From assembly GCA_910589095.1 (NCBI GenBank), contig CAJUSN010000101.1:1-9220 (forward strand): 9,220 bases of DNA, given 5' to 3'. Shown one piece after another: positions 1 to 6,761 of the stretch (positions are counted from its first letter, which is position 1; each line of letters starts with the position of its first letter). A program made the translations under genes and the position numbers. The notes under the pieces were generated by a model. That model saw nothing but the letters and a program-made list of their open reading frames with translations. It did not search any database and was not told where the DNA came from. This DNA comes from an uncultured Muribaculaceae bacterium. GTDB taxonomy: Bacteria > Bacteroidota > Bacteroidia > Bacteroidales > Muribaculaceae.

Positions 1-2450
1 GTCCAGGCATTACCACCTTCAACAAATGCAAGACCATAGATGGTTGTTGAGGTCTGGAGCATGAAGGGGAAGTGGAGCTCCATGCCAAGACGTGTATAGG
101 CGTAACCTTCGCGTCCCCAGGGGGTGAGGGCACCGTTGTCGTAACCGCGTAGACCGATGGTTTCGGTTGCATAGGTGTATGAACCTGTCATACCGTCGCC
201 ACCGACATAGAATGTTTCGAAGGGAGATTTGAGATACTTGTTGTAGCTACCGAGCAAACCGAAGTCGGCGCGAGTCATGAGAACGAGAGTCCACTGGCCG
301 TTGGGGTCGGTGAGCGGAGTATAGGTTCGCGACTGGAATTTAAGTTTCCAATATTCGATCCAGCGGTATAGTTCTTTTTTGGATTCGGTGGTGTTCTCTT
401 TATAGAGTGCCTCCCAGTTCTTTTTACCGAAGAGCGACGCGGGGGGAGTGAGCTGGAGAGAGAGAGAGAATGTTGAACCGCGGCGGGTGTAGAGAGGATT
501 GTCAATGGAGTTACGAGCAAGAGTAAGACCAAGCACGAGTGAATTGGAGGTACCGTTGTTCATATAATAGAGGTATTCCCAGTTTTTAAGGTAATACCAG
601 TTATATGACAGTTCGGTTTGGAAAGTGAAGTAGTCATCAGGCCAACTGAGACGCTTACCAAATCCGACAGTCACGCCCACCATCTGAAGCACCTTGTTGG
701 GGTCGTAGGCATTGGTTATGGAGTTCTGATAATAATCGGATCCGTAGCCATAATTGTAACCGTAACCATATCCCGAGTATAGATAGGGATTGGACCAAGT
801 GGAGTTATAGTAAGAGGAGTTTACACCGGTTTGACGGCTATAGTAGGCCGACACGGAGAGAGAGTTGGGTCGCTTGCCACCGAACCAAGGATCAAGGAAA
901 GATACAGAGTAGGCCTGATAGTAGCGGGCATTAGTCTGAGCGGAGATGGTGAAAGTCTGACCTTCGCCCTGGGGTATAATACCCTTATAAGAGCTGGGGT
1001 GGAGTAGATTCTTGATCGAGAAGTTGGTGAACTTGAGCGCGAGCTTACCTATGACACCAGTCTGTCCCCAACCCATTGAGAATTCAATCTGGTCATTGGC
1101 TTTTGATTCAAGATTGAAGAGGATGTCGACCGTACCGTTCTCCTCGTTTGGCTCAGGACGGATGTCCATGTTCTCAGGGTTGAAGTGGCCGGTCTGCGCG
1201 ATTTCACGAGCCGAACGCATGAGGTCGTCCTTAGAGAAGAGCTCACCGGGCTTCACGCGGAGCTCACGACGGATAACCTTTTCGTAGAGACGGTCGTTAC
1301 CGTTGATTATCACATTATTGATTCGGGCCTGAGGGCCTTCCATCATTCGCATCTCAAGGTCGATTGAATCGCCTTGAACAGTGCGTTCGATGGGTACGAG
1401 GTTATAGAAGAGGTAACCACGGTTCATGTACATGTTGGCCACAGCGTCCTCGTCCTCATTGGTACGCTTGTTGAGGAGTTTCTGATTGTAGACATCGCCC
1501 TTCTTGATGCCAAGCACTTCATTGAGCACAGCAGTGGGATAGATGGTGTTGCCCACCCAGGTGATATCGTTGATATAGTATTTTTTGCCTTCTTCAAGTG
1601 AAATGTACACATCGACGGTTTTATCATCATAAGGCACAACGCTGTCAGAAAGAATCTTTGCATCGCGGTAGCCTTTTTCATTGTATTTGTCGATGATGCG
1701 CTGAAGGTCATCACGATAATCCGATTCAACGAACTTCTTCTGCTTGAAGAGGTTGAGAAGTTTGTTTTTCTCGTTGGTTTTCTTCATTGTGCGCTGAAGA
1801 GCGTTGTCGCTCATCACTTCGTTGCCATCGATATAAATTTTGTGGACCTTTACTTTGGCGTTTTTGGTAACGTCGATATCCACAATCATCTCATTCTTAG
1901 CACTGAGGTCCTCGCGAAGGGTAATACGTACCTGGGCGTTGTTGAAACCTTTGTCGGCAAAATACTTCTTGACGATAGCTTCGGCGCGGTTCACAATGTT
2001 TTGGGTGATCTGGTTGCCCTTGTGAAGCTGAAGACGCTCCTGGAGGTCATCGCGTTCGCCTTTTTTCATACCATAATAATGGATTTGCGAGATACGCGGC
2101 TGAGTGCGCAGGTCGAGTGTGATCCATGCTTTGTCGCCGGCGGTTTTGTCCACCACAATCTTCACTTGGCTGAAGAGCCCTTGACGCCACAAACGTTTGC
2201 TGGCCGCGGTGAGTTCGTTGCCGGGAATATCGACCCGTTCACCGATTTTAAGGCCGGAATAGCCAATGATGGTGTTGTCCTCATAATTGTCGGCACCTTT
2301 CACTGAAATACCGGCAATTTCGTAAGTGCGAGGCATTCCGGTGAATACAACCTTGGGGTTGACGATTGTATCGGCCGGGGCCTGCGCCGAAACGGAAGAG
2401 AAGCAAGCGAGGACGAAGGCGGAGAGTATGATGAAAAGTTTGAAACGCAT
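1..2450 (-). CDS. bamA: Outer membrane protein assembly factor BamA (Omp85), 3' end cut by window edge
   Basis: BamA is the central subunit of the BAM complex, which folds and inserts beta-barrel proteins into the outer membrane. The frame from ATG at 2450 stays open to position 1, giving 816 complete codons. Residues 1-24 form a signal peptide (MRFKLFIILSAFVLACF then SAQA). Five POTRA-like units follow at about 44-117, 118-197, 200-286, 289-372 and 375-449, for example KVHKIYIDGNEV near 201 and RINNVIINGNDRLYE near 376. The 16-strand barrel begins near 450. The loop 6 VRGF-type motif reads LRGY (Arg768), and the visible sequence ends in FVEGGNAW. Bacteroidales BamA is usually about 60 residues longer, so the last strands and the C-terminal beta-signal lie outside the window. 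The gene follows uppS by 39 bp with no promoter or terminator seen between them, so it is probably co-transcribed. OmpH/Skp chaperone genes commonly come next but cannot be seen. A Tyr/Gly-rich barrel loop and a (GA)7 tract are described in the findings. Confidence 0.95.
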   Translation of the reverse strand, partial: MRFKLFIILSAFVLACFSSVSAQAPADTIVNPKVVFTGMPRTYEIAGISVKGADNYEDNTIIGYSGLKIGERVDIPGNELTAASKRLWRQGLFSQVKIVVDKTAGDKAWITLDLRTQPRISQIHYYGMKKGERDDLQERLQLHKGNQITQNIVNRAEAIVKKYFADKGFNNAQVRITLREDLSAKNEMIVDIDVTKNAKVKVHKIYIDGNEVMSDNALQRTMKKTNEKNKLLNLFKQKKFVESDYRDDLQRIIDKYNEKGYRDAKILSDSVVPYDDKTVDVYISLEEGKKYYINDITWVGNTIYPTAVLNEVLGIKKGDVYNQKLLNKRTNEDEDAVANMYMNRGYLFYNLVPIERTVQGDSIDLEMRMMEGPQARINNVIINGNDRLYEKVIRRELRVKPGELFSKDDLMRSAREIAQTGHFNPENMDIRPEPNEENGTVDILFNLESKANDQIEFSMGWGQTGVIGKLALKFTNFSIKNLLHPSSYKGIIPQGEGQTFTISAQTNARYYQAYSVSFLDPWFGGKRPNSLSVSAYYSRQTGVNSSYYNSTWSNPYLYSGYGYGYNYGYGSDYYQNSITNAYDPNKVLQMVGVTVGFGKRLSWPDDYFTFQTELSYNWYYLKNWEYLYYMNNGTSNSLVLGLTLARNSIDNPLYTRRGSTFSLSLQLTPPASLFGKKNWEALYKENTTESKKELYRWIEYWKLKFQSRTYTPLTDPNGQWTLVLMTRADFGLLGSYNKYLKSPFETFYVGGDGMTGSYTYATETIGLRGYDNGALTPWGREGYAYTRLGMELHFPFMLQTSTTIYGLAFVEGGNAW

Positions 2451-2489
2451 AGTCAAGTGAAGAAATTACTTTTTGTGAATGACCTTAAC

Positions 2490-3254
2490 TTACAAGGATG
2501 ATTCTGAAGACTGAGAAACCTGCTCGGATGTGAGTCCGAAGCGACGTTCACGGCCTTGATATTCGGCAACGGCTTTGAAAAAGTCGTCGGCCGAGAAAGC
2601 GGGCCAGAATATGTTGGTAAAATAAAGTTCGGAATAAGCTATTTGCCAAAGGAGGAAGTTGGACACGCGAGCGTCGCCACCGGTACGGATAAGAAGATCG
2701 GGGTCGGGAACAGAGGCTGTTGTGAGCATTTCGCTCACAGTCTGCTCGGTGATTTCAGCGGGATCCAGCTCGCCGCTTGCGGCCAAAGATGCAATTCGGC
2801 GTGCGGCTTCCACGAGTTCCCAGCGGGAGGAATAAGAGAGCGCGAGATTGACCTGCAGGCCTGTGCAATGAGAAGTGGCTTTTAGGCTTCGGCGGAGGGA
2901 TTCGTAGGACTCGGGGGGCATACGGTCAATGTCGCCGATGACGTTGAGCCGCACATTATTTTTGATCAGATCGGGTGTTTCGCGCTCAAGGGCCACCACT
3001 ATGAGGTGGAGCAAAGCACGCACTTCCTCAGGGGGACGATTCCAGTTTTCGGTGCTGAAAGCGTAGAGTGTAAGATATTTCACGCCGATTTCGGAAGCGG
3101 CGGTAATGATTGTCCTAACGGTGTCGACACCAGCGACGTGTCCTTCAGTGCGGTCAAGTCCGCGGGCCTTTGCCCAGCGTCCGTTTCCGTCCATGATAAT
3201 TGCAACATGGGCAGGCACTTTTTCAGGATCGATATTATTTGGAAGATTGGTCAT
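2490..3254 (-). CDS. uppS: Isoprenyl transferase / undecaprenyl diphosphate synthase (cis-prenyltransferase)
   Basis: UppS condenses farnesyl diphosphate with eight IPP units in cis to make undecaprenyl diphosphate, the lipid carrier for peptidoglycan, O-antigen and capsule precursors. The 254-residue length is normal for the family. Family motifs are intact: HVAIIMDGNGRWAK with the catalytic Asp22 and the diphosphate-binding GNGR; GHVAG with His39; LYAFSTENWNRP at 63-74; and LLIRTGGDARVSNFLLWQ with Arg190 and Arg196, followed by AYSELYF with Glu209. The ATG at 3254 lies ten residues before the conserved PAHVAIIMDG block, as expected. It sits 75 bp after the DUF6089 gene and 39 bp before bamA, an arrangement repeated in many Bacteroidales. 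A weak -7-like box (CACCTTTG, 3301-3308) lies in the upstream gap. The product is a cytosolic, membrane-associated enzyme. Exact chain length cannot be read from sequence, so 'isoprenyl transferase' is the safest name. Confidence 0.96.
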   Translation of the reverse strand: MTNLPNNIDPEKVPAHVAIIMDGNGRWAKARGLDRTEGHVAGVDTVRTIITAASEIGVKYLTLYAFSTENWNRPPEEVRALLHLIVVALERETPDLIKNNVRLNVIGDIDRMPPESYESLRRSLKATSHCTGLQVNLALSYSSRWELVEAARRIASLAASGELDPAEITEQTVSEMLTTASVPDPDLLIRTGGDARVSNFLLWQIAYSELYFTNIFWPAFSADDFFKAVAEYQGRERRFGLTSEQVSQSSESSL

Positions 3255-3300
3255 CGGTCAGTGATGTGTCGATTATGTTGTTAACGATTGGAGTTCATTG

Positions 3301-3308
3301 CAAAGGTG
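3301..3308 (-). promoter_or_regulatory. Weak possible -7 box (CACCTTTG) before uppS
   Basis: In the 75 bp gap between the DUF6089 gene and uppS, the minus strand reads CACCTTTGCAATG, one mismatch from TAnnTTTG (C for the first T). It lies 46 nt before the uppS ATG. No -33 element was found. It may be an internal promoter that lets uppS - bamA be expressed apart from the two upstream genes, but chance is a reasonable explanation. The gap holds no visible hairpin terminator. Confidence 0.25.
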
Positions 3309-3329
3309 ATAACAGATGAGGAGCGGAGG

Positions 3330-4025
3330 TCAGTCGAGTCGGTTACATGTCGAGCAACGCGGACCGAACTCGTAACTTATACCTATGGAGAGAGAGGAGT
3401 ACCAGTCGGTGTTTTTGAGGAAAGAACTTTTGATGAGGTAGAGATCGGTGAGAGAGTCGGAATCTATTTTATCGCCAAACACTTTGGTCATGGTAAATTC
3501 GAGAGCGAGATTGACGCGACGGGAAAGCTTATATTTCACGCCGAGTCCAATAGGAATCGAGAAAGCCACATGAGTGTTTCCGGAAGAGGAGGAAAGCGAC
3601 GCACCAAGGCCAAGGCTCATGTAAGGGCTCCATCGGCGAAGACGGCGATATGTTTCGCCTATACCGAAGGCAAAGAAATTGCATTCGCCACGCACTGAAA
3701 GGTCGGCCACGGTTGATTTGAACGAGTATTGCTCACCAAAAGGGAGAGCGTTGTCGAAATCGGCGGTATTTCCCGAGAGTGTAGCCATTCCGAGTTGAGC
3801 ACGCAAAGCCCAGCGTGAATCAAAAAGATAGCGCATGTTGATATGCGCCGCCAGACCGGGATGCTTGAAAAGGTTGCTTTCGTTGGCATCTCCGAGATAT
3901 CCGCTCATTCCGAGGCCTGCACCGAAGTCGTATTTATAGCTTTCAACATCATCAGCGGCCAGCGCAGACAAAGGAGCGGCGCCGGCCAAAAGGAGGGGAA
4001 GTAATATGATGCGGAAGCGATACAC
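3330..4025 (-). CDS. PorG-like outer membrane beta-barrel protein (DUF6089 family)
   Basis: The 231-residue product has an N-terminal signal peptide (YRFRIILLPLLLAGAAPLSALA, cleaved near 23) and then alternating hydrophobic and polar strands typical of a small outer-membrane barrel: YDFGAGLGMSGYLGD at 32-45, HINMRYLF, WALRAQLGMATLSG, YMSLGLGASL, VAFSIPIGLGVKYKL, VNLALEFTMTKVFGD, and SLSIGISYEF near the end. The opening strand with Y-x-GD, the TDLYLIKSSFLKNTDWYSSL segment and the Cys pair near the C-terminus (CSTC, 224-227) fit the DUF6089/PorG family as I recall it. In Porphyromonas gingivalis, PorG is an outer-membrane part of the type IX secretion system tied to the PorK/PorN ring. Whether this copy does that job is unknown, since no other T9SS gene is visible. 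The start is GTG at 4025: the only upstream in-frame stretch is 18 nt back to the TAA of the preceding gene, and the signal peptide begins exactly at the GTG. It is 15 bp after the DUF6242 gene and probably co-transcribed or coupled with it. Confidence 0.8.
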   Translation of the reverse strand: MYRFRIILLPLLLAGAAPLSALAADDVESYKYDFGAGLGMSGYLGDANESNLFKHPGLAAHINMRYLFDSRWALRAQLGMATLSGNTADFDNALPFGEQYSFKSTVADLSVRGECNFFAFGIGETYRRLRRWSPYMSLGLGASLSSSSGNTHVAFSIPIGLGVKYKLSRRVNLALEFTMTKVFGDKIDSDSLTDLYLIKSSFLKNTDWYSSLSIGISYEFGPRCSTCNRLD

Positions 4026-4040
4026 GGACAGAGGAGAGGC

Positions 4041-5561
4041 TTACTGGAGAGGTTTGAATGAAAGACGGTTGATGACGCCGCGCCACACAGCGGTGTTGAG
4101 AGCGCCGGAAGCATCCGTGCCGCCGAACACATATATATAAGGACAATCCCAGGAAGTGATTGGCGCAATGCCCGTTGAGGAGTCGGCAAGCGAGAGCCAT
4201 GCCGGCATTACGGGGAGCTCGAGCGAGTGCCAAGCTGAAGCGGCGGCCCTTGATGTGAGAGTTTTTTCAAACACGAGCGCCTCGGCTCCGCTGAGAGAGG
4301 GAAAATCCTCGGGGAGCTGCATGAGCTGCCCCGCGAGCGACCAGTTGATACCGCGGTCGGTTGATATATACAGTTTGCGATTGACTGCTCCCGAGGCATC
4401 GTGTCCGCCAAAGGCAATGAGAGCCGTCTCGGTGCGAGCCACCCAATTGGAACCAACCTTAACGGAGAAGTAAGGCACGAGGGTGAGATCGGCGATGTCG
4501 GGGATAGCGGTCATGGTTATATCGGCCCATTCCTGTCCGTCGTAGGCCCATACATGGCCGGTGGGAGCACCTGAAGCAGTAACGCCACCCATTGTCATAA
4601 GCATGGGTTCGGTGGCCCATTCGGTGACAAAGGTCACGCACTGGCTTGTCTGCGCCACGGGGGCAGAGGCAGGAACGGACGATTCGACAGTGGCGGGATA
4701 TGTTACATAGACATAAGAACCGTCGGCTTTGCGGTTCACGCCAAGGATGCGTGAGCCGAAGGAACCGAAGATGTGGGTCATAGCAGAGGATGTCTCGGTC
4801 CAAGAAGCACCTTCATCGGTGGAGGTGAGCAATTTGGAGGAGGAACCAATGGCGAAAAGCGCATCGGAGCCGGCAGTGATAGAATTTACGTCCAATCCGG
4901 CAGGGAGAGTGAGCGTGGATTTTGTCCAATTGTTGTCGGCAGGATTGGCTGCTACAGCTCTTGTGAGCGAAGATCCATCGGAAGCAAAGCAATATGCTTT
5001 ACCTTTGAATTCCACAGCGCGGAGGGCAGTTGGACGAGAGAGAGATGTTGGGAAAGCAGCCCATGCGGCGTCGCCCCAAGCGAGGGAGTCGGGCTTCATT
5101 TTGTGAACGTTGACGTAGATGCGATAATCACGCTTTACCTCTTTGTTTGATGATTCAAGATGCAGGGTGACGTAACCATTGTTGAAGTTTATTGCTTCGG
5201 TGCTGTTTTCAAGGTAGTTGACAACAGTGTCGTTACCGGTGAAGCGGCTGGGCATGGTGATTTCGGCAACTGCTGCAGCTGAATGAGTGAGAGATATGTG
5301 GAGAGAGTCCACTCGGGTCCCGAGAGGCAGAGAGTCGGCATTGAATATGCGGGCGTTATTGAGATCGATCGAGAAGTAAACGGAATCGAGATTGGCGAGG
5401 ATACTGTCGTCAGCGGATAGATTGAATGACTTTACCATAACAGCGTAAAGGCTGGAAGTGTCAAGAACATCCTCCGATGAATCAGTTTCGTTACAAGCCG
5501 AAAATCCGATTGTGGCAGCCAAGAAAGTGAATAGGATATATAGAGATCGATATATCTTCAT
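4041..5561 (-). CDS. DUF6242-family lipoprotein with beta-propeller-like C-terminal region
   Basis: The function is unknown. The 506-residue protein starts with a lipoprotein signal peptide ending in a lipobox (GFSAC, Cys23). It is followed by an acidic stretch (NETDSSED), which in Bacteroidetes can favour export to the cell surface. Residues about 24-155 form a first domain of beta-rich segments (SLYAVMVKSFNLS, VYFSIDLNNARIFNADSLP, RDYRIYVNVHK), which fits the DUF6242 N-terminal region as I recall it. Residues about 160-506 look like a propeller. Two Asp-box motifs are visible, S-T-D-E-G-A-S-W at 247-254 and S-T-D-R-G-I-N-W at 400-407. Three blades share GG-x-(T/D)-ASGA, at about 325, 385 and 480. 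Asp boxes occur in sialidases and Kelch-like propellers but are structural, so they do not prove glycosidase activity, and no catalytic set was recognised. ATG at 5561 is 24 bp downstream of a TATCTTTG promoter box. It is the first gene of the DUF6242 - DUF6089 - uppS - bamA cluster, which suggests an envelope role. Confidence 0.85.
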   Translation of the reverse strand: MKIYRSLYILFTFLAATIGFSACNETDSSEDVLDTSSLYAVMVKSFNLSADDSILANLDSVYFSIDLNNARIFNADSLPLGTRVDSLHISLTHSAAAVAEITMPSRFTGNDTVVNYLENSTEAINFNNGYVTLHLESSNKEVKRDYRIYVNVHKMKPDSLAWGDAAWAAFPTSLSRPTALRAVEFKGKAYCFASDGSSLTRAVAANPADNNWTKSTLTLPAGLDVNSITAGSDALFAIGSSSKLLTSTDEGASWTETSSAMTHIFGSFGSRILGVNRKADGSYVYVTYPATVESSVPASAPVAQTSQCVTFVTEWATEPMLMTMGGVTASGAPTGHVWAYDGQEWADITMTAIPDIADLTLVPYFSVKVGSNWVARTETALIAFGGHDASGAVNRKLYISTDRGINWSLAGQLMQLPEDFPSLSGAEALVFEKTLTSRAAASAWHSLELPVMPAWLSLADSSTGIAPITSWDCPYIYVFGGTDASGALNTAVWRGVINRLSFKPLQ

Positions 5562-5584
5562 AAGTACATTATTAGTTCAATTTG

Positions 5585-5592
5585 CAAAGATA
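5585..5592 (-). promoter_or_regulatory. Bacteroidetes-type -7 box (TATCTTTG) before the DUF6242 gene
   Basis: On the minus strand the sequence reads TATCTTTGCAAATTG, an exact match to the TAnnTTTG -7 element used by the Bacteroidetes primary sigma factor. The ATG at 5561 follows 24 nt after the box, which would leave a short leader of about 15-20 nt. No convincing TTTG-type -33 element is seen about 20 nt upstream. It is the best candidate for the promoter of the DUF6242 - DUF6089 - uppS - bamA cluster. The 117 bp gap after ribD holds no clear terminator, so read-through from ribD is possible. Confidence 0.6.
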
Positions 5593-5678
5593 ACAAGAAT
5601 TTGCTTAATAGGCGGTGGTAAAAAGTTAAATTTGGTGATGCTGCCACATTTTTTGAAAGCATTGGAGCCAAAAGTACG

Positions 5679-6761
5679 TCAAAAAGCCATAGGAGAGGCG
5701 TTTTTAACATTGATGATGGAGTTTTGCCCATCAGGCGCCGGCTTAATATCAATGATTCCGGCAGGAATGTCCATGTGGGCTATCCCGGCAGTTTCTAACG
5801 AAAAGTGCGCCATCTCGATGCGCGCATCGTCCCAGAGGGAGGCATTGATGAAAGAGCGCAGAAGAGTGGGACCACCCTCGATCATAACGGAGGAAACCGA
5901 CAGAGAGGCAAGTGCTTCAATGATGCATCGAGGCGAAGCGTCGGAGGGTATGATTATCTGTTCCACCTCGGGCGGAAGGTCGGTGCGCGCGGTTGCAGAA
6001 AGGTAGATTGCACCGGGAGTTGAAAACACACGGGCAGAAGGAGGCACGAGGCCACAGCGATCGACAATAACCGGTCGGGGCTGACGACCGGAGTAGTCGC
6101 GTACAGTGAGCGCGGGGTCATCGGCCATAACGGTAGCGGCTCCCACCATTATGGCATCGAAACAGGCACGAAGAGAGTGCATGAGTTGGCGGGAGAGCGG
6201 AGTGGAAAACGCACATGGGGCTTGCGACACATCGCGCCTGCGATCCAAAAAGCCATCGGCACTCTGTGCCCATTTAAGAAGAATGTAGGGACGATGCAGC
6301 TCTTGGCGCACCAAAAAATGACGATTCAGCTCTCGACACTCCGACTCAAGCACGCCGACAGTGACCGGGATACCGGCATCGCGGAGACGGTTGATACCGC
6401 GACCTGACACACTGGGATTGGGGTCCAACGACCCGACTACTACAGCGCCTACGCGCTCAGCAACAAGCATATCGGCGCATGGCGGGGTTTTGCCATAATG
6501 GGAGCAGGGCTCAAGCGTCACATACACGGTAGCTTCCGGGAGGAGATCGCGGAGCGAGTTGGGGACAGAACGGACGGCCCACACTTCGGCATGCGGTCCT
6601 CCGCAACGACGGTGGTAGCCCTCCCCTATCACGCACCCACGCGCTACGATGACGCACCCCACCATGGGATTAGGAGAGGTGAAACCTCGGGCGTTGGCCG
6701 CGAGTTGAAGAGCCCGACGCATGAAAAATTCATGGGAGCGGGGTTGAGGAGAATCGGTCAT
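5679..6761 (-). CDS. ribD: Bifunctional riboflavin biosynthesis protein RibD (deaminase/reductase)
   Basis: RibD carries out two successive cytosolic steps of riboflavin synthesis: deamination of 2,5-diamino-6-ribosylamino-pyrimidinone 5'-phosphate, then NADPH-dependent reduction of the ribosyl side chain. Residues about 8-150 are the zinc deaminase domain. TSPNPMVGCVIV begins at 28, the HAE motif gives His57 and the proton-shuttling Glu59, and EPCSHYGKTPPC supplies zinc ligands Cys86 and Cys95. Residues about 155-355 are the reductase domain, with RPYILLKWAQSADGFL, VGAATVMADDPALTVR and MIEGGPTLLRSF. At 360 residues the length is normal and both domains look intact. Its ATG overlaps the ispG stop by 4 bp (ATGA), so translation is probably coupled and ribD is the last gene of purE - ispG - ribD. 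There is no upstream leader and therefore no FMN riboswitch in front of it. The start gives the usual short N-terminal extension before the FMRRALQLA helix. Confidence 0.95.
   Translation of the reverse strand: MTDSPQPRSHEFFMRRALQLAANARGFTSPNPMVGCVIVARGCVIGEGYHRRCGGPHAEVWAVRSVPNSLRDLLPEATVYVTLEPCSHYGKTPPCADMLVAERVGAVVVGSLDPNPSVSGRGINRLRDAGIPVTVGVLESECRELNRHFLVRQELHRPYILLKWAQSADGFLDRRRDVSQAPCAFSTPLSRQLMHSLRACFDAIMVGAATVMADDPALTVRDYSGRQPRPVIVDRCGLVPPSARVFSTPGAIYLSATARTDLPPEVEQIIIPSDASPRCIIEALASLSVSSVMIEGGPTLLRSFINASLWDDARIEMAHFSLETAGIAHMDIPAGIIDIKPAPDGQNSIINVKNASPMAF

Noticed and set aside
1842..2306. 154-codon open frame on the plus strand
   Set aside because: It is antisense to the POTRA region of bamA, which reads through without interruption on the minus strand.
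4041..5561. DUF6242 protein as a sialidase, based on its two Asp boxes
   Set aside because: Asp boxes are structural and occur in non-enzymatic propellers. The Arg triad context and FRIP motif of sialidases were not found.
5669..5676. Second TAnnTTTG match (TACTTTTG on the minus strand) just after ribD
   Set aside because: It matches the loose consensus but lies over 100 nt from the next ATG and lacks a -33 element. The box at 5585-5592 is better placed.
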